Shown: positions 53,763 to 64,000 of the stretch, piece after piece
Position numbering within the stretch: position 1 is the first letter of the stretch
How the letters are laid out: every line of letters begins with the position of its first letter
Origin: Streptomyces niveus
GTDB taxonomy: Bacteria > Actinomycetota > Actinomycetes > Streptomycetales > Streptomycetaceae
Length of the DNA stretch: 64,000 bases
Direction of reading: 5' to 3'
Assembly: GCF_002009175.1 (NCBI RefSeq)
Contig: NZ_CP018047.1
Span: 5,518,001-5,582,000, forward strand
The notes under the pieces: generated by a model
What the model was told of the DNA's origin: nothing
Seen by the model: only the letters and a program-made list of their open reading frames with translations
Database searches by the model: none
Made by a program: the position numbers and the translations under genes

Positions 53763-54749
53763 ATGGCCACCAGGAAGACTTCCCAAGACGATCCGCTCGC
53801 CCCTCTCACGCTCGCCGTGGGCCAGGAGGACCTGCTGCTGGACCGCGCCGTCCAGCAGGTCGTGGCGGCGGCCCGTGCCGCCGACCCGGACACGGACGTG
53901 CGCGACCTTTCCTCCGACCAGCTCCATCCGGGCACCCTCGCCGAGCTGACGAGCCCGTCGCTGTTCGCGGAGCGCAAGGTCGTCGTCGTACGGAACGCGC
54001 ACGATCTCTCGGCGGACACGATCAAGGACGTCAAGGCGTACCTCGACGCACCCGCCGAGGAGATCACGCTCGTCCTGCTGCACGCGGGCGGGCCCAAGGG
54101 CAAGGCGCTGCTGGACGCGGCCCGCAAGGCCGGTGCCCGTGAGGTGCCCTGTCCGAAGACGACCAAGCCCGCCGAGCGGCTGGGCTTCGTACGGTCGGAG
54201 TTCCGCGCGCTGGGGCGCTCGGCCACGCCCGAGGCGTGCCAGGCGCTGGTCGACTCGATCGGCAGCGATCTGCGGGAGCTGGCGAGCGCGGTGTCCCAGC
54301 TGGTCGCCGACGTCGAAGGCGCGATCGACGACGCCGTCGTCGCCCGCTATTACACGGGCCGCGCCGAAGCCTCCAGCTTCACCGTCGCCGACCGGGCCGT
54401 GGAGGGCCGCGCGGCCGACGCGCTCGAAGCGCTGCGCTGGTCGCTGTCGACCGGCGTCGCGCCCGTACTGATCACCAGCGCCCTCGCGCAGGGCGTGCGA
54501 GCCATCGGCAAGCTGTCGTCGGCGCGGGGCGGCCGGCCCGCGGACCTCGCCCGTGAGCTGGGCATGCCGCCGTGGAAGATCGACAGGGTGCGCCAGCAGA
54601 TGCGGGGCTGGACCCCGGACGCGGTGGCGACGGCGCTGCGCGCGGTCGCGGAGGCCGACGAGGGCGTCAAGGGCGGCGGCGCCGACCCCGAGTACGCGCT
54701 GGAGAAGGCGGTCGTCACCATCGCCCGAGCGGCCCGCGCCGGCCGCTAG
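53763..54749 (+). CDS. holA: DNA polymerase III subunit delta
   Basis: 328 aa clamp-loader subunit. LTLAVGQEDLLLDRAVQQVV at the N-terminus, FAERKVVVVRNAHDLS, the helical C-terminal domain with LRWSLSTGVAPVLI and ELGMPPWKIDRVRQQ are family features. In actinobacteria it commonly follows comEC, as here. The TAG stop lies within CTAG, which borders a MITE-like element. Confidence 0.93.
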   Translation: MATRKTSQDDPLAPLTLAVGQEDLLLDRAVQQVVAAARAADPDTDVRDLSSDQLHPGTLAELTSPSLFAERKVVVVRNAHDLSADTIKDVKAYLDAPAEEITLVLLHAGGPKGKALLDAARKAGAREVPCPKTTKPAERLGFVRSEFRALGRSATPEACQALVDSIGSDLRELASAVSQLVADVEGAIDDAVVARYYTGRAEASSFTVADRAVEGRAADALEALRWSLSTGVAPVLITSALAQGVRAIGKLSSARGGRPADLARELGMPPWKIDRVRQQMRGWTPDAVATALRAVAEADEGVKGGGADPEYALEKAVVTIARAARAGR

Positions 54750-54915
54750 GCCGTGTCCGGAAAGTAGCGCCGTCCGCCCGCAGGGCGGGGCCCGCGGTGT
54801 CTGGTGCGGTGCATCGCGAGGCGGAGGATCGGCGTTGTGGATGGACTAGCCGTACTTGGCCGACTCCGACAACGCGGCGAGGTGCCATGCCAGGCGGGAT
54901 TTGCCGGACACGGTC
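54749..54915. mobile_element. MITE-like IS remnant (IS5-type ends)
   Basis: About 167 bp with imperfect terminal inverted repeats: left GGCCGTGTCCGGAAA, right (reverse complement) GACCGTGTCCGGCAAA. No transposase frame inside. CTAG borders the left end, a target seen with several IS5-type elements, but the right flank lacks a copy. The left end touches the holA stop codon. A short non-autonomous derivative or a deletion remnant is most likely. Confidence 0.55.
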
Positions 54916-54945
54916 TGGGCCGGGGATCGCGACTGACCCGCATGC

Positions 54946-54978
54946 CGAAGGCCCCGGTACGCCGTACCGGGGCCTTCG
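54946..54978. terminator. Bidirectional terminator downstream of holA
   Basis: A perfect 15-bp stem, CGAAGGCCCCGGTAC with its complement around GCC. It lies between holA and the converging rpsT. The rest of 54916-55126 has no gene. Confidence 0.75.
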
Positions 54979-55126
54979 TCGTCAAACCTGGTTGGATCCG
55001 CACCCGCGTGGCGAACGCAGTCGTGTGCGAATCCGTAAGACACCGGTCAGGAGCGGTAGAGAGGGCCCGCTGAGTCCGTTCCGGCGGTTGGAATCAAGAG
55101 TTGATCAAGAGTGAGCGAGAATCCGC

Positions 55127-55393
55127 TCAGCCCTGAAGGGCGGCGACCTTGGACGCCAGCGCCGACTTCTTGTTGGCGGCGGCGTTCTTGTGGATGACAC
55201 CCTTCGAGGCGGCCTTGTCGAGCTTGCGCGACGCCTCGCGGACGGCCACGTTGGCCGCCTCGACGTCACCGGCGACGACAGCCTCGCGGGCCTTGCGGAT
55301 CGCGGTCTTGAGCGACGACTTGACGGCCTTGTTGCGCAGGCGCGCCTTCTCGTTGGTCTTGTTCCGCTTGATCTGGGACTTGATGTTCGCCAC
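55127..55393 (-). CDS. rpsT: 30S ribosomal protein S20
   Basis: 88 aa, basic and helical. [20 protein letters not shown] and [16 protein letters not shown] are diagnostic. GTG 55393 with AAAAGG 7 nt upstream is the family start; codons further upstream are leader. Divergent from lepA. Confidence 0.97.
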   Translation of the reverse strand: MANIKSQIKRNKTNEKARLRNKAVKSSLKTAIRKAREAVVAGDVEAANVAVREASRKLDKAASKGVIHKNAAANKKSALASKVAALQG

Positions 55394-55464
55394 GAAATGC
55401 CTTTTCAGGTTCGATGATCTTTGAATGAGCGTCCGCGCCGAGACAGCAGCAGACACAGCCGCCC

Positions 55465-55494
55465 ACGCTACCAGTCACCGTCCGACCGGCCCAA
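55465..55494 (-). promoter_or_regulatory. Promoter of rpsT
   Basis: On the minus strand TTGGGC and TAGCGT are 18 nt apart; the transcript would start near 55458 with a 65-nt leader. Confidence 0.45.
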
Positions 55495-55594
55495 ACCGGG
55501 CGCAGCCCCGTACCCGTGGGACGATGGAGCCTACGTATCGATCCGATGTCGACCCGAGACGAGACGCCGCGCGTCTCAAGAATCAGGACCCTGC

Positions 55595-57460
55595 GTGCCC
55601 GCGACCCCTACCCACGTGCCCGAGCCGAGCCGTACGGACCCGGCGCTGCTCCGTAATTTCTGCATCATCGCGCACATCGACCACGGCAAGTCGACGCTCG
55701 CCGACCGGATGCTCCAGCTGACGGGAGTGGTCGACCAGCGGCAGATGCGCGCTCAGTATCTCGACCGGATGGACATCGAGCGCGAGCGCGGCATCACGAT
55801 CAAGTCCCAGGCGGTCCGGCTGCCGTGGGCCCCCAACGAGGGTCCGGACCAGGGAACGACCCATGTCCTGAACATGATCGACACTCCGGGCCACGTGGAC
55901 TTCACCTACGAGGTCTCCCGTTCGCTCGCCGCCTGCGAGGGTACGGTCCTGCTGGTGGACGCCGCCCAGGGCATCGAGGCGCAGACCCTCGCCAACCTCT
56001 ATCTGGCGATGGAGAACGACCTCACCATCGTCCCGGTGCTCAACAAGATCGACCTGCCGGCCGCGCAGCCCGAGAAGTTCTCCGAGGAACTGGCGAACCT
56101 GATCGGCTGCCAGCCCGAGGACGTCCTGAAGGTCTCCGCGAAGACCGGTGTCGGCGTGGACGTGCTGCTCGACCGCGTGGTCAAGGACGTGCCCCCGCCG
56201 GTCGGCGTCGCGGACGCCCCGGCGCGCGCGATGATCTTCGACTCGGTGTACGACTCCTACCGGGGTGTCGTCACGTACGTCCGTGTCATCGACGGCCAGC
56301 TCAACAAGCGCGAGCGCATCCGGATGATGTCGACCGGCGCCACCCACGAGCTGCTGGAGATCGGTGTCTCGTCACCCGAGATGACCCCGGCCGACGGCAT
56401 CGGGGTCGGCGAGGTCGGCTACCTCATCACCGGCGTGAAGGATGTCCGGCAGTCCAAGGTCGGTGACACGATCACGTCCCTCAACAAGGGCGCGACCGAG
56501 GCGCTGGGCGGCTACAAGGACCCCAAGCCGATGGTGTTCTCCGGCCTCTATCCGCTGGACGGTTCGGACTACCCCGAGCTGCGCGACGCCCTCGACAAGC
56601 TCCAGCTCAACGACGCGGCGCTGGTCTACGAGCCGGAGACCTCCGCGGCCCTCGGCTTCGGCTTCCGTGTCGGCTTCCTCGGGCTGCTGCATCTCGATGT
56701 GATCCGGGAGCGGCTGGAGCGTGAGTTCAATCTCGACCTGATCGCGACCGCGCCGAACGTGGTCTACCGGGTGGAGATGGAGGACGGCAAGGAGCACATC
56801 GTCACCAACCCGAGCGAGTTCCCCGAGGGGAAGATCGACTCGGTGCACGAGCCCGTCGTGCGGGCGACGATCCTGGCGCCCAGCGAGTTCATCGGCTCGA
56901 TCATGGAGCTGTGCCAGACCCGCCGCGGCACGCTCCTCGGCATGGACTACCTCTCCGCCGACCGGGTCGAGATCCGCTACACCCTCCCGCTCGCCGAGAT
57001 CGTCTTCGACTTCTTCGACCAGCTGAAGTCCAAGACCCGCGGCTACGCGTCGCTGGACTACGAGCCCACCGGCGAGCAGAGCGCCCAGCTCGTCAAGGTC
57101 GACATCCTGCTGCACGGCGACAAGGTCGACGCCTTCTCCGCCATCACGCACCGGGACCAGGCGTACGCGTACGGCGTACGGCTCGTCGCCAAGCTCAGGG
57201 AACTCATCCCGCGCCAGGCCTTCGAGGTGCCCATCCAGGCGGCCATCGGCTCCCGGGTCATCGCCCGCGAGACGATCCGCGCCATCCGCAAGGACGTCCT
57301 CGCCAAGTGCTACGGCGGCGACATCTCCCGGAAGCGCAAGTTGCTGGAGAAGCAGAAGGAGGGCAAGAAGCGGATGAAGATGGTCGGCAGCGTGGAGGTC
57401 CCGCAGGAGGCGTTCATCGCGGTGCTCTCCAGCGACGAGTCGTCGAGCAAGAAGAAGTGA
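55595..57460 (+). CDS. lepA: Elongation factor 4 (LepA)
   Basis: 621 aa translational GTPase. [17 protein letters not shown] (P-loop), [12 protein letters not shown] (switch I), [19 protein letters not shown]; then EF-G-like domains and the LepA-specific C-terminal domain ([19 protein letters not shown]). It back-translocates or remodels stalled ribosomes. GTG start with AGGA 8 nt upstream gives an 18-residue N-terminus before the G domain. Confidence 0.97.
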   Translation: MPATPTHVPEPSRTDPALLRNFCIIAHIDHGKSTLADRMLQLTGVVDQRQMRAQYLDRMDIERERGITIKSQAVRLPWAPNEGPDQGTTHVLNMIDTPGHVDFTYEVSRSLAACEGTVLLVDAAQGIEAQTLANLYLAMENDLTIVPVLNKIDLPAAQPEKFSEELANLIGCQPEDVLKVSAKTGVGVDVLLDRVVKDVPPPVGVADAPARAMIFDSVYDSYRGVVTYVRVIDGQLNKRERIRMMSTGATHELLEIGVSSPEMTPADGIGVGEVGYLITGVKDVRQSKVGDTITSLNKGATEALGGYKDPKPMVFSGLYPLDGSDYPELRDALDKLQLNDAALVYEPETSAALGFGFRVGFLGLLHLDVIRERLEREFNLDLIATAPNVVYRVEMEDGKEHIVTNPSEFPEGKIDSVHEPVVRATILAPSEFIGSIMELCQTRRGTLLGMDYLSADRVEIRYTLPLAEIVFDFFDQLKSKTRGYASLDYEPTGEQSAQLVKVDILLHGDKVDAFSAITHRDQAYAYGVRLVAKLRELIPRQAFEVPIQAAIGSRVIARETIRAIRKDVLAKCYGGDISRKRKLLEKQKEGKKRMKMVGSVEVPQEAFIAVLSSDESSSKKK

Positions 57461-57535
57461 CCGAAGGCGTGACACGTCAGCGGTGATCCTCGGCAGTGGC
57501 CGGGATGTGACGACCGGGAAGTGACTCGCGAGTAG

Positions 57536-57576
57536 GCCGGTCGGGCCCGTGCGCTCAGGCGCCGGGCCCGACCGGC
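57536..57576 (+). terminator. Terminator after lepA
   Basis: A perfect 13-bp stem GCCGGTCGGGCCC with its complement, 15-nt loop, no U-run. Confidence 0.75.
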
Positions 57577-57619
57577 GTCCACGGGTCCGGTTCGTTATGA
57601 AGCGGCTGCACGCGTCCTC

Positions 57620-57648
57620 TTACGCACCGGGCGGGTGCACTCTAGTCT
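57620..57648 (+). promoter_or_regulatory. Promoter of the acyl-CoA ligase gene
   Basis: TTACGC and TAGTCT are 17 nt apart; start expected near 57655. Confidence 0.5.
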
Positions 57649-57662
57649 GATCACTGCTCGAT

Positions 57663-57681
57663 GGTTACTCACCAGTTAAAC
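57663..57681 (+). promoter_or_regulatory. Possible operator before the acyl-CoA ligase gene
   Basis: GGTTACTCACCAGTTAAAC is an imperfect inverted repeat (GTTACT against AGTTAAC) in an AT-rich stretch, directly after the predicted transcription start. It resembles TetR-type lipid-regulator sites. Confidence 0.35.
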
Positions 57682-57723
57682 AACAAACCAGTCGCGCAAG
57701 CTTTGCGGGGCCCGGAGGACGTC

Positions 57724-59613
<1,890 letters not shown>

Positions 59614-59664
59614 AGGCGTCTACGCGTCGTACATGAGTACGCGGGCGGGGCTGTCGGCCGGGAA

Positions 59665-60360
59665 CTACGGCTGAGGGCTCCGTCCGCGTCGTAATTCCCG
59701 CAGTATGTTGTCCAGCCCGGCCACATGGCCGCGCAGTGCCGCCAACTCGCCGGGGCCGCGCAGGGTGTTCGCGTCGCCGTCACCTCCGCCGTCATCTCCG
59801 TCGACGTGGCCTTCCTCCGTACCGATGTCGCCGCCGTCGGCCTCGCCGAGCAGGGACCCGATCGCGGAGAGCCGACGGGCCATCTCCGCGAGCTGTACGT
59901 GATCCCGCGCGAGCAGGGCCTCCAACTGGCGGTTCTTGCGGTGCAGTTCGAGGAAGACGCTCGCCTTGGCACGCAGCACCCAGGGATCGAAAGGCTTCGG
60001 GATGAAGTCGGCGGCCCCCGTCGAGTAGCCTCGGAACGTGAAGCCGCTGTCGGGGTCGCTCCCGGTCAGAAAGATGATCGGGACGTCCTTGGCCTGATCC
60101 AGGCGCTTGATGCCGGCGGCGGTGTCGAAGCCGTCCATGCCCGGCATCCGGACGTCCAGCAGGACCAGGGCGAACCGCTCGCGGCGCAGGGCCCGTATCG
60201 CCTCCTCGCCCGAACGGGCCCGTACCAGCGGTACGTTGAGCGATGCCAGCACCGCTTCCAGGGCGAGAAGGTTCTCCTCCATGTCGTCGACGAGGAGGAT
60301 GCCGGCGCGGTCGGTGACCGGTGTGTCGGCGGGCGGTTCGGTGGGTATCGGGTTGCTCAT
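59665..60360 (-). CDS. Response regulator without DNA-binding domain
   Basis: 231 aa. Receiver domain (about 17-140): LLVDDMEEN acidic pair, phosphorylation Asp in LVLLDVRMPGMDGF, Thr in IIFLTGSD, Lys in FIPKPFD. Then a coiled coil (VFLELHRKNRQLEALLARDH) and an Asp/Gly-rich linker. With no output domain it probably works through protein contact. It is divergent from the SpoIIE-type phosphatase gene, so both may form one partner-switching pathway. No histidine kinase was seen nearby. Confidence 0.88.
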   Translation of the reverse strand: MSNPIPTEPPADTPVTDRAGILLVDDMEENLLALEAVLASLNVPLVRARSGEEAIRALRRERFALVLLDVRMPGMDGFDTAAGIKRLDQAKDVPIIFLTGSDPDSGFTFRGYSTGAADFIPKPFDPWVLRAKASVFLELHRKNRQLEALLARDHVQLAEMARRLSAIGSLLGEADGGDIGTEEGHVDGDDGGGDGDANTLRGPGELAALRGHVAGLDNILRELRRGRSPQP

Positions 60361-60574
60361 CGTGGGTGGCGTCCGAGTGCGTGATGGCCGGGTGCGGGGA
60401 ATCCGGGTGGGTGGTGTGCCGGGGGTGCGGGGCGATCGGGAAGTGGCGTTCAAGCTCCGTTCTTCGTTCACTTCTTCGCCCATTTTCGATGACTCGACGC
60501 TTATGGGCACGCTCAGTCTGTCACTCTGTCGGGGTGGTAAGCGGCGCAACGAAGGAAACAACCAGGAGCCGCAC

Positions 60575-62770
60575 GTGGGGCCTATAGGGGACCGTTGGAA
60601 CGTGGACGATCCGGAAGTACCGACTCCGGCTCGGAGCCGGACGTTCCGGAACGACGAGCGACGCACGGCACGCACCAGCCTGCCGGGGAACCCGCTCGCC
60701 CCGTCCGCCGCGCGCCGTTTCGTGCGCGCGGCGCTCGCCGAGTGGACCAGCCTCGGGCTGCTCACCACCTGTGCCCTGTGCCAGGGCGACGAGGCGTGCC
60801 CGCCGGGCGGGCACAGTACGGACGGGCTGGCCGACGACGCGGTGCTGATCGTCGACGAACTCGTGACCAACGCGGTCGTGCACGCGGGCACCAACGTGGA
60901 ACTGCTCTGCCGTCTCGAAGCACCGCGTGAGCCGGACGGCGAGAGACCCGGCGCCGCCTCCGGACCGGGGGCCGAGTCCGGCGACGACACGGCGGCCGAG
61001 CCGGAGCCCGCCGCGCTCGTCATCGAGGTGTCCGACCACCACCCCGCCCGCTCCGTACGCAGCGACGCGCACGGCCCGGAGAGCGGCTCCCCCGAGTACG
61101 GCCGGGGCCTCCAGCTCATCGCCGCCCTCGCGGAACGCTGGGGCATCACCTACCGCACCGGCCTCAAGACCGTCTGGGCCCGCCTCCCGCTCGACGGACC
61201 GACCGCCGAAACCCCGGCGGGCGGCGCCGACGGAGCCGCGGCGGTCAACGGAGTCGTCGGCGAACCCGCCCTCCGGCGCGGCCTGCGCGCCGCCGAGATC
61301 CTCGCCCCCGCACCGCGCGGAACGGCGCGCGAGGACCCGGACTGGATCAGCCGGGGCGCCCTCTCCTTCCTCGCCGAAGCCTCCGACCTGCTGGCCGGAC
61401 AGCTCGACGAGGACCTGGTCGCCGCCCTCGCCGGACAACTGCTCGTGCCCCGCCTCGCCGACTGGTGCGCGATCTGGCTCGACGGCGAGGGCGAAGGCCA
61501 CGGCAGGGGCGCCACACCGCGACTGGCCCGCGTCTGGCACGCCGACGAGTCCCGTATCGAGCTCCTGCGCGCCCTCCTGGAGAAGGAGCCGCCCCGGCTG
61601 CTCGACTCCCCGCACACCCAGGACGCGACGGGCTCGGGCCCCGGGCGGAACGTTCCTGTGCCCGTCCCCTGGCCCGGCTCGGGCCAGACCGGCGCGCACG
61701 ACGGGGCGGCCGTTTCCTGCCGGCTCGTCGCGGGCGACCGCCACCTCGGCACCCTGGTCCTCGGACGGCGCCGCCTCGCCCGGATGCCCGACGAAGTCAT
61801 CGCGCTCATCGAGGACTTCGCCCGCCGGGTCGGCCTCGCGATCGGCGCCGCCCGCCGCTACACCCGGCAGGCCACCATCAGCCGGATCCTGCAACGCGGT
61901 CTGCTGCCCAGCCAGGTCGCCCGGATCCCCGGCGTCGAGAGCCACCTCGTCTACGAGCCCGCCGACGACGGCGTGGTCGGCGGCGACTTCTACGACGTCT
62001 TCCCCGCGCCGCCCGGCGGCCGCTGGTGCTTCATGCTCGGCGACGTCCAGGGCAGCGGCCCCGAGGCCGCCGTCGTCACCGGCCTGGCCCGGCCCTGGCT
62101 GCGGCTCCTCGCCCGCGAGGGGTACGGCGTCGGCGAAGTCCTCGACCGGCTCAACCGGCTCCTGCTGGACGACGCGATGGAGGCCGCCGAGGCCGCCGCG
62201 CTGATGGTCGCCGTCGCCGGCGGACAGGACCTCTCCGGCGGCGAGAGCGGTCTCCCGGGCCTCAGCGACCTGGGCCCGCTCGGTGACATCCGCGACATCG
62301 GGAAGAGCCTGGACGACGGCCGGGGCGGCGGGCTCGCCGACGGTGGCCAGTCCCGCTTCCTGTCCCTGCTCTACGGCCAGCTGGAGCCGCTTCCCGGCAC
62401 CGGCGGCGGCGCCCGCTGCACCCTCGCGAGCGCCGGCCACCCCCTGCCGCTGCTGCTGCGGCCCGACGGGACGGTACGGGTGGCGGCCGAGCCGCAACTG
62501 CTCCTCGGGGTCGACGAGCACGTCGCCTACGAGAGCCTCAGCTTCGATTTGGAGTCCGGGGACACGCTCCTGTGCGTCACCGACGGCGTCACCGAGCGCC
62601 GCTCGGGGCGGCTGCTCCTGGACGACGACGACGGCCTCGCCGCGATCCTGGCGGGCTGCACGGGACTGAACGCGCAGGGCGTCGCCGAGCGGATCAGACG
62701 CGCCGTGCACGACTTCGACCCGAGCCCGCCCTCGGACGACCTGGCGATGCTGGTGCTGCGCGCGGTGTAG
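60575..62770 (+). CDS. SpoIIE-type PP2C phosphatase with N-terminal HATPase domain
   Basis: 731 aa from GTG 60575 (AGGAG 7 nt upstream). Residues 40-210 are an anti-sigma-type kinase domain (N box IVDELVTNAVVHAG, G box YGRGLQLIAALAERWG) with a Cys/His cluster CALCQGDEACPPGGH before it. The middle (about 260-430) is a GAF-like sensor region. The C-terminal PP2C domain has VGGDFYDVF, MLGDVQGSG, TDGVTERR and SDDLAMLV, with the metal-binding aspartates. It is expected to act in a partner-switching pathway, adding and removing phosphate on an anti-anti-sigma factor. Confidence 0.9.
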   Translation: MGPIGDRWNVDDPEVPTPARSRTFRNDERRTARTSLPGNPLAPSAARRFVRAALAEWTSLGLLTTCALCQGDEACPPGGHSTDGLADDAVLIVDELVTNAVVHAGTNVELLCRLEAPREPDGERPGAASGPGAESGDDTAAEPEPAALVIEVSDHHPARSVRSDAHGPESGSPEYGRGLQLIAALAERWGITYRTGLKTVWARLPLDGPTAETPAGGADGAAAVNGVVGEPALRRGLRAAEILAPAPRGTAREDPDWISRGALSFLAEASDLLAGQLDEDLVAALAGQLLVPRLADWCAIWLDGEGEGHGRGATPRLARVWHADESRIELLRALLEKEPPRLLDSPHTQDATGSGPGRNVPVPVPWPGSGQTGAHDGAAVSCRLVAGDRHLGTLVLGRRRLARMPDEVIALIEDFARRVGLAIGAARRYTRQATISRILQRGLLPSQVARIPGVESHLVYEPADDGVVGGDFYDVFPAPPGGRWCFMLGDVQGSGPEAAVVTGLARPWLRLLAREGYGVGEVLDRLNRLLLDDAMEAAEAAALMVAVAGGQDLSGGESGLPGLSDLGPLGDIRDIGKSLDDGRGGGLADGGQSRFLSLLYGQLEPLPGTGGGARCTLASAGHPLPLLLRPDGTVRVAAEPQLLLGVDEHVAYESLSFDLESGDTLLCVTDGVTERRSGRLLLDDDDGLAAILAGCTGLNAQGVAERIRRAVHDFDPSPPSDDLAMLVLRAV

Positions 62771-62810
62771 TGCGCGCCGGCGCACCCGCGACGTGCGGGA
62801 CACTGGGGGC

Positions 62811-64000
62811 ATGCCTTCCGCACTGCCCGACGGTGACCCCATACCCGAGTCCGGCGCGCTGCCCCCGCACGCCCTCCAGGGCGCGGCGGACCGGCCGCTC
62901 GGGTTCTATCTGCACGTGCCGTACTGCGCCACCCGCTGCGGCTACTGCGACTTCAACACCTACACGGCGACCGAGCTGCGCGGCTCGGGCGGCGTGCTGG
63001 CCTCCCGCGACAACTACGCCGACACCCTGACCGACGAGATCCGGCTCGCCCGGAAGGTCCTCGGCGACGACCCCAGGCCGGTGCGCACGGTCTTCGTCGG
63101 CGGCGGTACGCCCACGCTGCTGGCCGCGTCCGATCTCGTACGGATGCTGGGCGCCGTACGCGAGGAGTTCGGCCTCGCCGACGACGCCGAGATCACCACC
63201 GAGGCGAACCCGGAGTCCGTCGACCCGGCGTACCTCGCGGAGCTGCGCGAAGGCGGCTTCAACCGGATCTCCTTCGGCATGCAGAGCGCCAGGCAGCACG
63301 TCCTGAAGGTCCTCGACCGCACGCACACCCCCGGGCGGCCCGAGGCGTGCGTGGCCGAGGCCCGCGCGGCCGGGTTCGACCATGTGAACCTCGACCTGAT
63401 CTACGGCACACCCGGCGAGAGCGACGACGACTGGCGCGCGTCGCTGGCGGCGGCGGTGGGCGCCGGGCCCGACCACATCTCGGCGTACGCGCTGATCGTC
63501 GAGGAGGGCACGGGGCTGGCCCGCCGTATCCGCCGGGGCGAGGTCCCCATGACCGACGACGACGAGCACGCCGACCGCTATCTGATCGCGGACGAGACGC
63601 TTGGGGCGGCGGGGTTCTCCTGGTACGAGGTCTCCAACTGGGCCACCACTCCGGCCGGGCGCTGCCTGCACAACGAGCTGTACTGGCGCGGCGCGGACTG
63701 GTGGGGCGCGGGGCCGGGCGCCCACAGCCATGTCGGCGGGGTGCGGTGGTGGAACGTGAAGCACCCCGGCGCGTACGCGGCGGCGCTGGCGGAGGGGCGG
63801 TCGCCGGGCGCGGGCCGTGAGGTCCTCACGGAGGAGGACCGGCGCGTCGAGCGGATCCTGCTGGAACTGCGGCTGTCGGACGGGGTGGAGCTGTCCCTGC
63901 TGCGGCCGGCCGGGCTGGCGGCGGCGGGGCGGGCGCGGTCCGAGGGGCTGCTGGAGGAGGGGCCGTACGGGGAGGGGCGGGCGGTGCTGACGCTGCGGGG
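62811..64000 (+). CDS. hemW: HemW-like radical SAM protein, 3'-truncated
   Basis: 396 codons visible; runs off the window. YLHVPYCATRCGYCDFNTY holds the CxxxCxxC cluster site; the lack of the extra Cys found in HemN (Phe follows Asp) favours HemW, a heme chaperone, over coproporphyrinogen oxidase. VFVGGGTPTLL, NPESVDPAYL, RISFGMQSA and NLDLIYGTPGES are typical. The ATG at 62811 follows GGGGGC with little ribosome binding site. Begins 40 nt after the phosphatase gene. Confidence 0.93.
   Translation, partial: MPSALPDGDPIPESGALPPHALQGAADRPLGFYLHVPYCATRCGYCDFNTYTATELRGSGGVLASRDNYADTLTDEIRLARKVLGDDPRPVRTVFVGGGTPTLLAASDLVRMLGAVREEFGLADDAEITTEANPESVDPAYLAELREGGFNRISFGMQSARQHVLKVLDRTHTPGRPEACVAEARAAGFDHVNLDLIYGTPGESDDDWRASLAAAVGAGPDHISAYALIVEEGTGLARRIRRGEVPMTDDDEHADRYLIADETLGAAGFSWYEVSNWATTPAGRCLHNELYWRGADWWGAGPGAHSHVGGVRWWNVKHPGAYAAALAEGRSPGAGREVLTEEDRRVERILLELRLSDGVELSLLRPAGLAAAGRARSEGLLEEGPYGEGRAVLTLR

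Noticed and set aside
54804..55073. A small ORF across the MITE-like element
   Set aside because: It has no ribosome binding site, runs through the terminator hairpin and shows no recognisable transposase sequence.

Overview
The window is very GC-rich, with GTG, TTG and possibly CTG starts and strong G/C bias at third codon positions. Its gene order is a typical actinobacterial chromosome core: RNase E/G, rplU-rpmA-obg, proB, proA, nadD, rsfS, leuS, comEA-comEC, holA, rpsT, lepA, hemW. This points to Streptomyces or a close relative. No prophage, CRISPR array or intact transposase was seen. Both window edges cut a gene (RNase E/G at the left, hemW at the right).

Layout. 1-3716: 3' part of a large RNase E/G with repeat-rich tails. 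4067-17162: a sugar/cell-envelope block of two converging gene sets. The plus-strand set is aminotransferase, Gfo/Idh dehydrogenase, TarS-like glycosyltransferase, UDP-HexNAc 6-dehydrogenase and GalE-like epimerase. The minus-strand set is two glycosyltransferases, a WbpI-like 2-epimerase, a WbpD-like N-acetyltransferase and an O-acyltransferase. They meet at a perfect 24-bp-arm palindrome. 17379-19551: rplU-rpmA-obg. 19965-26094: wall teichoic acid-type genes (large glycosyltransferase, fused cytidylyltransferase/reductase expected to make CDP-ribitol, TagF/TarL-like polymerase). 26236-36349: proB, proA, two related single-pass membrane proteins, an M48 protease, nadD, a degenerate LCP (LytR-CpsA-Psr) protein, rsfS and a histidine phosphatase. 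36490-38765: two identical tRNA-Ala(GGC) genes around small zinc-ribbon genes and a GT87 membrane glycosyltransferase. 38840-46425: RlmA/TlrB-type methyltransferase, a NuoF-ferredoxin fusion overlapping a heme-b membrane protein gene, and leuS behind an attenuator. 46621-54749: membrane/coiled-coil protein, DegV, comEA-comEC, arylamine N-acetyltransferase, a small protein and holA. 54749-64000: a MITE-like remnant, rpsT, lepA, a fatty acyl-CoA ligase, a response regulator divergent from a SpoIIE-type phosphatase, and hemW.

How the genes fit together. All five enzyme types of the Pseudomonas WbpA/B/E/D/I route to UDP-2,3-diacetamido-2,3-dideoxy-mannuronic acid are present in 4067-15948. A TarS/TarP-like glycosyltransferase sits inside that set, and CDP-ribitol and polymerase genes lie 10-15 kb away. 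The inferred product is a poly(polyol phosphate) wall polymer carrying an unusual diacetamido-uronic acid or a glycan containing it. The LCP-like protein and the two membrane proteins between proA and nadD may belong to the same envelope machinery.

Regulatory points: many transcription units start with a TANNNT box 6-8 nt before the start codon (leaderless pattern). leuS has a short Leu-Leu-Leu leader peptide followed by an intrinsic terminator. Two DnaA boxes precede comEA.
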